In this document: one piece after another, positions 1-7,263 of the stretch
Layout: each line of letters begins with the position of its first letter
How positions within the stretch are numbered: position 1 is the first letter of the stretch
Origin: Streptomyces spinosisporus
GTDB taxonomy: Bacteria; Actinomycetota; Actinomycetes; Streptomycetales; Streptomycetaceae
Reading direction: 5' to 3'
NCBI RefSeq assembly: GCF_022698145.1
Contig: NZ_JALDAX010000005.1
Coordinates: forward strand, 372,001-436,000
DNA length: 64,000 nt
Notes under the pieces: generated by a model
Databases searched by the model: none
The model's input: the letters and a program-made list of their open reading frames with translations, nothing else
Told to the model about the DNA's origin: nothing
Translations under genes and position numbers: made by a program

Positions 1-134
1 TCCGCGCCCACGGTCCGCTGGCCGAGGTGCGCGGGGAGGCGGCCTCGCTGCAGCAGGCGTTCCTCGAACTCGTCGGCGCCGGCGGCCGCGACGCGGGCTC
101 CGACCTCGACTGGCTGGGCGGCGGGGCACGATGA
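1..134 (+). CDS. ABC transporter ATP-binding protein, C-terminal fragment
   Basis: Only the last 43 codons are in the window, ending in TGA. The visible tail includes LQQAFLELVGAG, which resembles the C-terminal end of drug and antibiotic-type ABC ATPases, where a short helix follows the nucleotide-binding domain. Its stop codon overlaps the ATG of the following permease (ATGA), so the two are translationally coupled. That, with the permease downstream, is the main reason for the call. No Walker motif is inside the window, so the substrate cannot be judged. Confidence 0.7.
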   Translation, partial: RAHGPLAEVRGEAASLQQAFLELVGAGGRDAGSDLDWLGGGAR

Positions 135-1732
135 CGGGACAGGCGAACATCACCCCCGTCGTCGTACGGCTGAAGCTGTCGCTGCTGCGCAACGGGCTCA
201 AGCAGTCCGGCGGGCGGCGCGCCGCCTACGTCGTGTCGGCCGTGATCGTGGTGCTCTTCGGGGCCCTGCAACTGCTCGGCCTGATCGCGCTGCACGGCAA
301 CGACCACGCCCTGTCCGTGGTGGCGCTCCTGGTGGCGGTGCTGGCGCTGGGCTGGGCGGTGATGCCGCTGTTCTTCCCCAGCGGCGACGAGACGCTCGAC
401 CCGACACGGCTGGTGATGCTGCCGCTGCGGCCCCGGCCGCTGGTGCGGGCGCTGCTCATGGCCTCCCTGGTGGGCTTCGGGCCGCTGTTCACGCTGCTGC
501 TGCTGATCGGTTCGGTGATCGCGGTCGCGCACGGCGGTGCGGCGTACGCGGTCGGCGTCGTGGCCGTGGTCCTCGCCCTGCTGGTGTGCGTGGCGCTGGC
601 GCGGGCGGTCGCCGCCGCCAACATCCGGCTGCTGACCAGCCGCAAGGGCCGCGACCTGGCCGTCCTCAGCGGGCTGGTCATCGCGATCGGGGCCCAGCTG
701 GTCAACTTCGGTGCGCAGCGCCTGGGTTCGTCCGGGCTCTCGCAGCTCGACCCGGTGGCCGACGTGCTGAAGTGGGTGCCGCCCGCGTCGGCGGTCGGTG
801 CGGTGGACTCCGTGAGCGAGGGCTCCTACGGCGTCGCCGTCGCCCAACTCGCCCTGAGTGCAGTCGCGTTGTACGCCCTGATCGCCGTGTGGTCGCGTCA
901 TCTGACCAAGCTGATGACCGCCCCCGACGGCTCCACCCTCCAGGCCGCCACCGACCGCCCCACCACTCGTGAGCGCACCTCCGGCGGTCTCGCCCGGCTG
1001 CTGCCGGCCGGCCGCACCGGCACCGTCATGGAGCGCAGCCTGCGCTACATCTGGCGCGACCCCAAGACCAAGGCCGCCTGGGTGACCTCGCTGGCGATCG
1101 GCCTCATCGTGCCGGTGTTCAACGCGCTGCAGGGCACCGGCTCGATCTACTTCGCGTGCTTCGCGGCGGGGATGCTCGGCATCCAGATGTACAACCAGTT
1201 CGGGCAGGACACCTCGGCGTTCTGGATGGTCGCCACGACGATCTCCTCCGCGCACGACGCCTACGTCGAGCTGCGCGCACGGGCGCTGGCCCTGCTGGTG
1301 ATCACCCTGCCGTACACCACCCTCGTCACCGTCCTGACCACCGCGATGCTCGACGACTGGCCCCGGCTGCCCCAGGCACTCGGCCTCTCCCTCGCCCTGC
1401 TCGGCGCGATGATGGCCACCGGCGCCTGGACCTCCGCCCGCTTCCCGTACTCCATCCCGCAGGAGGGCTACAAGAACGTCGTCCCCGGCCAGACCGGCCT
1501 GGCCTGGATCTCCATCTTCGGCGGCATGGTCTCCGCGGCCCTGCTGTGCTCCCCCGTCATCGCCGCGGCCATCTGGGCCGGCATCGCCAAGAACGGCGAC
1601 GACTGGGCCTGGCTCCTCCTCCCCTTCGGCGCCGCCTACGGCACCACCCTCACCTGGACCGGCCTCCACCTCGCAGCCCCCCGCACAGCAGCCCGCCTAC
1701 CGGAGATCCTTACGGCGGTGAGCAAGGGCTGA
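131..1732 (+). CDS. ABC transporter permease, large integral membrane subunit
   Basis: A 533-residue protein with many hydrophobic segments: two near residues 35-80, several between 100 and 250, and a second block from about 320 to 525. A cytoplasmic loop of about 60 residues separates the two blocks. This two-block topology fits the permease of an exporter working with the ATPase whose end overlaps its ATG by 4 nt. Start ATG 131 is fixed by that overlap. No substrate-specific motif is visible. Nothing related follows on the same strand, so this is the last gene of its operon. Confidence 0.8.
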   Translation: MTGQANITPVVVRLKLSLLRNGLKQSGGRRAAYVVSAVIVVLFGALQLLGLIALHGNDHALSVVALLVAVLALGWAVMPLFFPSGDETLDPTRLVMLPLRPRPLVRALLMASLVGFGPLFTLLLLIGSVIAVAHGGAAYAVGVVAVVLALLVCVALARAVAAANIRLLTSRKGRDLAVLSGLVIAIGAQLVNFGAQRLGSSGLSQLDPVADVLKWVPPASAVGAVDSVSEGSYGVAVAQLALSAVALYALIAVWSRHLTKLMTAPDGSTLQAATDRPTTRERTSGGLARLLPAGRTGTVMERSLRYIWRDPKTKAAWVTSLAIGLIVPVFNALQGTGSIYFACFAAGMLGIQMYNQFGQDTSAFWMVATTISSAHDAYVELRARALALLVITLPYTTLVTVLTTAMLDDWPRLPQALGLSLALLGAMMATGAWTSARFPYSIPQEGYKNVVPGQTGLAWISIFGGMVSAALLCSPVIAAAIWAGIAKNGDDWAWLLLPFGAAYGTTLTWTGLHLAAPRTAARLPEILTAVSKG

Positions 1733-1778
1733 AGGGATACCGAAGGCCACTTTTCAGGACATGGGGTGACAGCAAGCT

Positions 1779-1860
1779 TTCAGGCGCAGGGCAACTGCAG
1801 GCTTTTAGGGGCGCGGGGAACTGCGCGAACAACCCCAACGCACCCGCACCCGCCAAAGAA
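1779..1860. repeat. Dispersed Streptomyces-type GC repeat, two diverged tandem copies
   Basis: Two adjacent versions of one element (about 1779-1803 and 1803-1830) lie between the convergent permease and hydrolase genes. The second contains AGGGGCGCGGGGAACTGCGC at 1807-1826. The same core recurs in reverse orientation at 15469-15492, matching 23 of 24 positions. From memory, similar elements are very common in Streptomyces intergenic DNA. Function unknown. No good terminator stem is visible in the 1733-1891 spacer. Confidence 0.75.
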
Positions 1861-1891
1861 CCGCCCCCCCCACCCCCCCTAGGCGCCAACT

Positions 1892-2767
1892 TCACACACC
1901 CCGAACACCCTCCAGAAACGGCTCAATAGCGGCCCGCCACCCCTCAGGCTGGTCGTAATGCACAAGATGCCCAGCATCAGCAACCTCCGCATACTCGCCG
2001 AGAGGCAACACCCGCACCATCTCCTGCGCCTCCGCCCGCCCCAACTCCCCATCCAGCCCCCGCACCACCAACGCCGGACACCGCACCTGCGCCAACTCCT
2101 CCCAGTGCGCGTCGTACACCCACGTCTCCCGGGACTGCAGCATCTGCTCGGGCACGAACACCGGCCGCCACCCGTCGGCGGACTCATGCATCACCTCGGC
2201 GTAGAACTCCCCCCGCGCCGGATTGGGCCGCTCCACCCACGGATCGTCCTCGCCGAACCACTTGCGCACATCGGCCAGCGTGGCGAACGGCACCGGCCAC
2301 GCCTTGAACCACGCCGCCCACTCCCGCTGCGACGCCGCCCCCAGCGCGGACGCCCGCATGTCGCAGATGATCACGCCCCGCACCAGATCGGGCCGGGCCG
2401 CGGCCAGCTGCCACGCGGTCAGCGCGCCCATGGCATGGCCGATGACGACGGCGGGTGCGAGGCCCAGCTGCACCAGAGCGGCCTCGGCGTCCTCGACGTA
2501 GGCCTCACGGGTGAAGGACGCGAGTGGGGACTTGTCGCTCTGTCCGTGGCCACGCTGGTCGAGTGCGACGGCCCGGTGCCGCTCGGCGAGCCAGCGGGCG
2601 GTGGAGGCCCAGTGCGAGGCGCGGCCCATCAGGCCGTGCAATAACAGAACGCCCGGGGCGTCCTCGCCCGTCGAGCCGTCCGCCGGATCGGTCTTGGGCG
2701 GGTCGCCGAACTCCCAGGCCGCAAGGCGTACGCCACCCGCCCCGCTCACGTCGATGCGTCGCGCCAT
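1892..2767 (-). CDS. Alpha/beta hydrolase-fold protein with Ala at the nucleophile position
   Basis: A 291-residue alpha/beta hydrolase. LLLHGLMGRASHW (about 41-53) is the HG oxyanion motif, DQRGHGQSDKS follows strand 4, and VRGLDGE plus DAGHLVHYD supply the acid and His. The nucleophile elbow reads VVIGHAMGAL where families have GHSMG; the codon is GCC, so the catalytic Ser is Ala. Codon 42 (2644-2642) is TTA, the rare Leu codon read by the bldA tRNA in Streptomyces. An SD-like purine run precedes ATG 2767. The protein may be a binding or non-catalytic family member, or its nucleophile may lie elsewhere. Confidence 0.85.
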   Translation of the reverse strand: MARRIDVSGAGGVRLAAWEFGDPPKTDPADGSTGEDAPGVLLLHGLMGRASHWASTARWLAERHRAVALDQRGHGQSDKSPLASFTREAYVEDAEAALVQLGLAPAVVIGHAMGALTAWQLAAARPDLVRGVIICDMRASALGAASQREWAAWFKAWPVPFATLADVRKWFGEDDPWVERPNPARGEFYAEVMHESADGWRPVFVPEQMLQSRETWVYDAHWEELAQVRCPALVVRGLDGELGRAEAQEMVRVLPLGEYAEVADAGHLVHYDQPEGWRAAIEPFLEGVRGV

Positions 2768-3354
2768 GGTCCTGGCACCCCCCTGGCTCCGTGAACTAGC
2801 TCCGTGAACCGCGTCTGCCGTTGCCGTACCGCTTGCTGTTCCTCCCGCGAACCCCCTGATCCGTCAGTCGCAGGCTATCGAAAAGACGTTCGAAGATGCT
2901 GTATTTGCGGGCAACACCCCTCGTACGAGTGACCTCGCGCGAGGAATGATCGCCGCCGCCGAGGGGAGATCTTCAGCGGGAAGCGGACCGCTCGGGGAAA
3001 ACGGTCCGTGGGGGATGACCCTGGGAGCTCGGGGCTCCGGGTCAGCACAGGGGAGGACGGGCCCCGGCGCCGCAAGGCGCCGGGGCTCTCAGCACGTCTG
3101 CGGCACATCCTCCCGCCCCCTCAGGTCATATGCCTCTCGCGACAGCCTCGCACGCGAAACGTCCGAGCGCCCGCGATTTCGGCCACCGAACCTTCACATC
3201 GAGGAAAGTGGCCCGCACACCCGGTCGACGCCTCAAACGCCCCTGGAACACCGGGAGTTGACACACGTCGGAGCATCGTGGCGGGACGCGGCCCGCCGGC
3301 CGAGGTCAGCGCTCGGCGCAGCGCCTGACTCAGCGCTCGGCCCAGCGCCCGGGC
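2768..3354. other. 587-bp non-coding spacer with palindromes and a strong hairpin
   Basis: No convincing gene lies here. A possible minus-strand -10 (TAGCCT near 2873-2878) would give the alpha/beta hydrolase a leader of about 100 nt holding a direct repeat TTCACGGAGC. Two adjacent perfect palindromes, CTCGTACGAG (2920-2929) and CCTCGCGCGAGG (2933-2944), sit upstream of it. A very stable stem-loop is at 3061-3086. The rest, 3090-3354, shows no convincing signal. Confidence 0.5.
3061..3086. terminator. Perfect 11-bp GC stem with GCAA tetraloop
   Basis: GCCCCGGCGCC (3061-3071), loop GCAA, then GGCGCCGGGGC (3076-3086) is a perfect stem closed by a GNRA tetraloop. It lies downstream of dmdR1, which is transcribed toward it, about 270 nt past the stop codon. 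No T tract follows. It could be an actinobacterial T-less terminator or a stable 3' RNA end. Confidence 0.5.
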
Positions 3355-4047
3355 TCAGCGCTTGGCGACGAACACATGGGAGGCGACGTCCGACTGCAGC
3401 TCGGCCGCCTCTCCGCCGCTGCCCACGAGCACACCGCCCGCCGACTCCGTCACGCTCACCACCGAACCGGGCTGCACACCCGCCCGCCGCAGCGTGTACA
3501 TCAGCTGCGCGTCCGTCTGGATCGGCTCGCCGATACGGCGCACCACGACCGTCTTGCCGTCCGCGCCCGGATCGAGGTCCGCCAGCGAGACCATGCCCGC
3601 GTCGAGGAACGGGTCCGCGCCGTCCTTCTCGCCCAGCTCCTCCAGGCCCGGGATCGGGTTGCCGTACGGCGACTCGGTCGGGTGGCGCAGCAGCTCCAGC
3701 ACGCGCCGCTCCACGGCCTCGCTCATCACGTGCTCCCAGCGGCACGCCTCCGCGTGCACCTGCTCCCACTCCAGGCCGATCACGTCGACCAGCAGACACT
3801 CGGCGAGCCGGTGCTTGCGCATCACGCGCGTCGCGAGGCGGCGGCCCTCGTCCGTGAGCTCCAGGTGGCGGTCCGTGGCGACGGACACCAGGCCGTCGCG
3901 CTCCATGCGCGCCACCGTCTGGCTGACGGTCGGTCCGCTCTGGTCCAGGCGCTCGGCGATCCGGGCCCGCATGGGCACCACACCTTCCTCCTCCAGCTCG
4001 AGGATGGTGCGGAGATACATCTCCGTGGTGTCGATCAGTCCGGACAT
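3355..4047 (-). CDS. dmdR1: DtxR-family iron-dependent repressor, DmdR1-like
   Basis: A 230-residue iron-sensing repressor that in Streptomyces controls siderophore and iron-uptake genes. The N-terminal winged HTH (about 1-75) contains SGPTVSQTVARMERDGL. All DtxR metal ligands visible in the first two domains are present at DtxR numbering: Met10, Cys102, Glu105, His106 and His79, Glu83, His98. An SH3-like domain ends the protein. A longer frame runs upstream to 4305, but ATG 4047 has AAGGGG just before it and aligns with DtxR residue 1. It diverges from the SIS gene across a tandem repeat. Open frames run antiparallel to most of the gene. Confidence 0.95.
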   Translation of the reverse strand: MSGLIDTTEMYLRTILELEEEGVVPMRARIAERLDQSGPTVSQTVARMERDGLVSVATDRHLELTDEGRRLATRVMRKHRLAECLLVDVIGLEWEQVHAEACRWEHVMSEAVERRVLELLRHPTESPYGNPIPGLEELGEKDGADPFLDAGMVSLADLDPGADGKTVVVRRIGEPIQTDAQLMYTLRRAGVQPGSVVSVTESAGGVLVGSGGEAAELQSDVASHVFVAKR

Positions 4048-4172
4048 ACGTGCCCCTTGTGAGATCTGCCGGAAGCACGACAGCTTCCCGGCGCGTGCGC
4101 TGGCCCTGGACTCAATTCTGACGCATACCACTGACAACCGTGCCGCGCCGTTGAAACCGGGGCTCCCCGCGC

Positions 4173-4333
4173 AATGGGCCGGGCGGCCCACAGGTGTGAA
4201 CCGGACGGCCCACACTCCGTGAACCGGACGGCCCGCACTCCGTGAACCGGACGGCCCGCACTCCGTGAACCGGACGGCCCGCACCCTGTGATCCGGGCGG
4301 CCCATGCTCGCGAACCGGGCAGCCCGCCCTGCC
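4173..4333. repeat. 23-bp tandem repeat array in the dmdR1 / SIS divergent promoter region
   Basis: Seven head-to-tail 23-bp units fill the spacer. Those at 4196, 4219, 4242 and 4265 are nearly identical and contain GTGAACCGGACGGCCCGC. The units at 4173, 4288 and 4311 are degenerate. The array sits upstream of both divergent genes, so it could carry repeated regulator sites or be a replication-slippage minisatellite. It does not resemble the AT-rich DtxR iron box. Confidence 0.85.
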
Positions 4334-4409
4334 GTATTGACACGGCACTGGTCCAGACCGCACGGTGATCCGCGACACAGACCACCGAGCCCGCCCCGGA
4401 AGGACCCGC

Positions 4410-5165
4410 ATGAGCGACGGCAAACTGGCCGACCAGTTCTTCGACGCCGCGATCGAACTCCTGCAGCGGGTCCGGGACGAGGAGGCGGAGCCCATCAGGG
4501 CGGCCGGCACCCTGCTCGCCGACACGGTCGCGGACGGCGGCCGCCTCTTCGCCTTCGGCGCCGGACACTCCTCCCTGCCCGCACAGGACGTCGTCTACCG
4601 CGCGGGCGGGCTCGCCCTGATGAACCTGCTCACCGTGCCCGGGGTCGTCGGCGTCGACGTCATGCCGGCCACGCTCGGCTCCGCCCTGGAACGGGTGGAC
4701 GGCCTCGCGAGCACCGTCCTGGAGTGCTCCCCGCTCCGCTCCGGCGACGCCCTGGTGATCATCTCCCTGTCCGGCCGCAACGCCCTCCCCGTCGAGATGG
4801 CCATGAAAGCCCGCGCGCTCGGCGTGAAGGTCATCGGTGTGACGTCGGTGGCGTACGCGACCCAGACCCGTTCCCGGCACAGCACGGGCACCTATCTGCG
4901 CGACCACTGCGACGTCGTCCTGGACTCCAAGATCGCCATCGGCGACGCGACCCTCACCGTCGACACCGTCCCCGCGCCCTTCGCCCCGGCATCCACCGTC
5001 GTCACCAGCGCGATCATGCAGGCCGTCATGGCCACGGCGGCAGGCACCCTCGCCGACCGCGGCATCGAACCCCCACTGCTGCGCTCGGGCAACGTCGACG
5101 GCGGGCACGAGTGGAACAGCCGGGTGATGGAGCAGTACGGGGACCGGATCTTCTACCAGCGGTAG
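4410..5165 (+). CDS. SIS-domain sugar phosphate-binding protein, UPF0309 family
   Basis: A 251-residue single SIS domain protein. The fold signature includes GAGHSSLPAQD (phosphate-binding loop region, about 50-60) and ISLSGRNALPVEMA (about 126-139). Relatives bind phosphosugars as isomerases or regulators; the substrate of UPF0309 proteins is not known to me. The in-frame GTG at 4365 is possible, but ATG 4410 has GGAAGG 7 nt upstream and gives the usual N-terminus. It is transcribed divergently from dmdR1 and stands alone. Confidence 0.88.
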   Translation: MSDGKLADQFFDAAIELLQRVRDEEAEPIRAAGTLLADTVADGGRLFAFGAGHSSLPAQDVVYRAGGLALMNLLTVPGVVGVDVMPATLGSALERVDGLASTVLECSPLRSGDALVIISLSGRNALPVEMAMKARALGVKVIGVTSVAYATQTRSRHSTGTYLRDHCDVVLDSKIAIGDATLTVDTVPAPFAPASTVVTSAIMQAVMATAAGTLADRGIEPPLLRSGNVDGGHEWNSRVMEQYGDRIFYQR

Positions 5166-5168
5166 CGG

Positions 5169-5220
5169 TACGCGCGTACCGGCGCCGACCGACACGCGCG
5201 TACCGGCACGCGCGTACCGG
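5169..5220. repeat. 14-bp direct repeats after the SIS gene
   Basis: Three copies of a 14-bp unit ending in GCGCGTACCGG lie at 5169-5182, 5193-5206 and 5207-5220, between the SIS gene and the convergent PAS gene. The palindrome CACGCGCGCGTG follows at 5242-5253. No classic terminator stem was seen. Confidence 0.6.
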
Positions 5221-5264
5221 CACGGTGTAGCGGCGGTCGCGCACGCGCGCGTGGGGGCGGGCCC

Positions 5265-6674
5265 TCAGCCGTCGCTCCGCACCACGCTCGCCAGATCCAG
5301 CGCCGCCGCGATCCGTACGGCGACATCCTCGGCGTACACCGCGTCGACCCGCTCGAACGGGCTCCGCCCACCCCCACGCAGAAACGTCACGACACCGAGC
5401 GTCCGCCCCCGGCTGCGCAGCACCGCGCACAGCGCGTGGACCGTGTCCCCGGGCCACTGCCGGGCCAGCGCCCACTCCCGCGCCTGCGCCGCCGGCACCG
5501 CGCCCACGGTCGCCCGCACGGACCCGGTCCGCTCCACGCACTGCAGCGCGGGATGCCCCGGGCCGTACCGCACCGGCAGGCCCGCCTTCCCCGTGTGCAG
5601 GCTCGGCCCGGGCGCCCCGGTGGGCGTCGCGGCGACCCGCACCAGCCGTACCGGCCCCTCCGCCTCCACGTCCGCCACGGCACCGCCCGCCACCCGGTCG
5701 ATCAGCGCGTGGTCCGCGAATCCGGCGAGCGCGAAGTCGAGATGGACGGTCGCGGCCTCCCGCGGGTCCTCGCACTCCCCCGCCGCACGCGCCGCACGGT
5801 GCAGCTGATTGGCCCGGAAGCGCAGCTGCGCCGCCTCCTGCTCGGTCTGCTTGCCCTCGGTCACGTCCTGGAAGAGCCACGCCACCCCGAGCGGCACCGG
5901 CTCCTCCGCGAGCGGCGAGGCCAGGCGTACGAAGCCACAGCGCCAGCAGCGCCGCTCCTCGCCCTCCGCGGTCCGCACGGCCACCCAGATCTCCGCCGGC
6001 GCGGGCGGCGCACCCTCCGCGAGCACATGCGTCAGCGCGCTCTCCAGCTCCTCCACGCCCTGCGCGAGCAGTTCCCCGAGCGGGCGGCCCAGCGCCGACG
6101 TACGCCCGATCCCGAGGGCGCGCGCCGCATGCGCGTTCACCACGGCGGGCCGCAGATCCGCGTCGACCAGGACCACGCCCCAGCTCGCGTCCTCGAACAG
6201 CGCCTCGCTCAGCGCGATGGACCGCTCCAGGTCGATCTGGGTGTGGACCTCGCTGAAGGCGCAGTACACCCCGGCGGGCTTGCCGTCGGGACCGCGCACG
6301 GCGGCGGACTGCGTGCGCACCAGCACCCGCCCGCCGTCCTTCGTCAGCAGCGCGAACTCGTGCACCTGCCGGCCGGGGGCCGCCATGGCGGACATCAGCC
6401 GCTCCTCGACCTCCTGGGCGTCCGCCTCCCGCACCGCCCATCCGGCGAATCCGTGCCGTCCCACCGCCTCGGCCGCGCTCCAGCCGAGAATCCGCTCGGC
6501 CTCGCGGTTCCAGTGGGTCACGACACCGCCGGCGTCGAAGGCGCACAGCGCCGCGTCCATCCCGTCCAGCAGGGCGGCCAGCAGATCGGAGCCGTCAGGG
6601 CCCACGGGCCCCACCCGCTCGGGCTCGTCCGGCCCCAGCTCGTCGGTGGTCCCACTACGCCGGGAAGCACTCAC
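5265..6674 (-). CDS. PAS-PAS-GAF sensory protein without an output domain
   Basis: A 469-residue soluble protein. A PAS domain spans about 28-150 (VVTHWNREAERILGWSAAEAVG is its helical core, then LLTKDGG). A second PAS spans about 155-275 and a GAF-like domain about 290-465. No histidine kinase, GGDEF or PP2C domain follows, although many Streptomyces PAS-GAF proteins end in a PP2C phosphatase, so this one probably signals through a partner. Start GTG 6674 has GGGGGTCC upstream. It converges with the SIS gene. Confidence 0.8.
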   Translation of the reverse strand: MSASRRSGTTDELGPDEPERVGPVGPDGSDLLAALLDGMDAALCAFDAGGVVTHWNREAERILGWSAAEAVGRHGFAGWAVREADAQEVEERLMSAMAAPGRQVHEFALLTKDGGRVLVRTQSAAVRGPDGKPAGVYCAFSEVHTQIDLERSIALSEALFEDASWGVVLVDADLRPAVVNAHAARALGIGRTSALGRPLGELLAQGVEELESALTHVLAEGAPPAPAEIWVAVRTAEGEERRCWRCGFVRLASPLAEEPVPLGVAWLFQDVTEGKQTEQEAAQLRFRANQLHRAARAAGECEDPREAATVHLDFALAGFADHALIDRVAGGAVADVEAEGPVRLVRVAATPTGAPGPSLHTGKAGLPVRYGPGHPALQCVERTGSVRATVGAVPAAQAREWALARQWPGDTVHALCAVLRSRGRTLGVVTFLRGGGRSPFERVDAVYAEDVAVRIAAALDLASVVRSDG

Positions 6675-7020
6675 CTGGACCCCCTGCCAAGCTGCGTCCG
6701 CACCTACGGCGCGGCGATTCGCTCACTAGCAATCATCCAACCTGAACGTGACACAGCACACATCGAGTTCCCCAAGATTGAAGGAATCGTTGCAACACCG
6801 CTGCCCTCCATGATCCGGCGCACACCACCCGAAGATCAATCCACAGCTCGCACTCACTGCCGAGCACACACCACTCGGCCTCACCGCAGCCGCACCTTTC
6901 GGTGAAGCGAGGCCCTCTAGCAAGAAGATCGGCTACGTGTTCGACGATTCGCAGTTGTTCGCACGATTGAGCCCCATCCTCCGACTCCACTTCGGACTCG
7001 GCTGACTGATCACTAGCGTG
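6675..7020. other. Non-coding flank of the IscB locus, compositionally unlike its neighbours
   Basis: I see no gene here. The stretch is visibly richer in A and T than the flanking genes, which suggests acquired DNA. A nested inverted repeat at 6877-6914 pairs GGCCTCACCG with CGGTGA and GAGGCC and could be an element-end hairpin. The guide portion of an omega RNA, if the element is of that type, would come from near position 7020. Confidence 0.4.
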
Positions 7021-7263
7021 ACTCGCGTACATCGAGAACGAGAAGGGAGGTCGCTCGCTCCCCCGGCCCAGGCCGGTCGAGCGACCAGCCCGAGAGCAGG
7101 GACGAAACGGCTCACGGACACCTCGTCGCCGTACGAGGCACCGGCAGGAAACATGGGCGAGGGGAGACCGACGGGCTGGGCACCTGCACCCGTCGGCGTC
7201 ACGTCGAGAACGCTGCCACGGCGGCGGAGGAGGCAGAGACCGGGAGCGGTCACGCTCCTGCAC
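7021..7263 (+). ncRNA. Putative IscB-associated omega RNA (HEARO-like)
   Basis: This 243-nt segment directly abuts the iscB remnant and can fold into at least four strong hairpins. They are GGTCGCTCG/CGAGCGACC (7049-7057 with 7078-7086) enclosing CCGGCC/GGCCGG (7063-7076); CCTCGT/ACGAGG (7121-7138); CCGACGGG/CCCGTCGG (7168-7196); and GGAGCG/CGCTCC around GTCA (7243-7258). IscB loci encode a structured omega RNA immediately 5' of the nuclease gene, and the position and fold density here match. No covariance model was run. The RNA scaffold looks better preserved than the protein gene. Confidence 0.6.

Noticed and set aside
2875..3108. 77-codon minus-strand frame with GGGAGG next to its ATG
   Set aside because: The SD abuts the start codon with no spacing, the frame runs through the strong 3061-3086 hairpin, and the peptide is Arg/Pro-rich as expected by chance.
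4035..5195. 386-codon frame antisense to the SIS gene
   Set aside because: Composition is typical of antisense frames in GC-rich DNA, with no RBS or domain. SIS is clearly coded on the plus strand.
6877..6914. Insertion-sequence end hairpin
   Set aside because: No matching right end, transposase or target duplication was found; it remains only a nested inverted repeat.
6726..6923. Cys-containing 65-codon minus-strand frame upstream of the IscB island
   Set aside because: No ribosome binding site, unusual composition and no recognisable motif; it lies in non-coding, AT-richer DNA.
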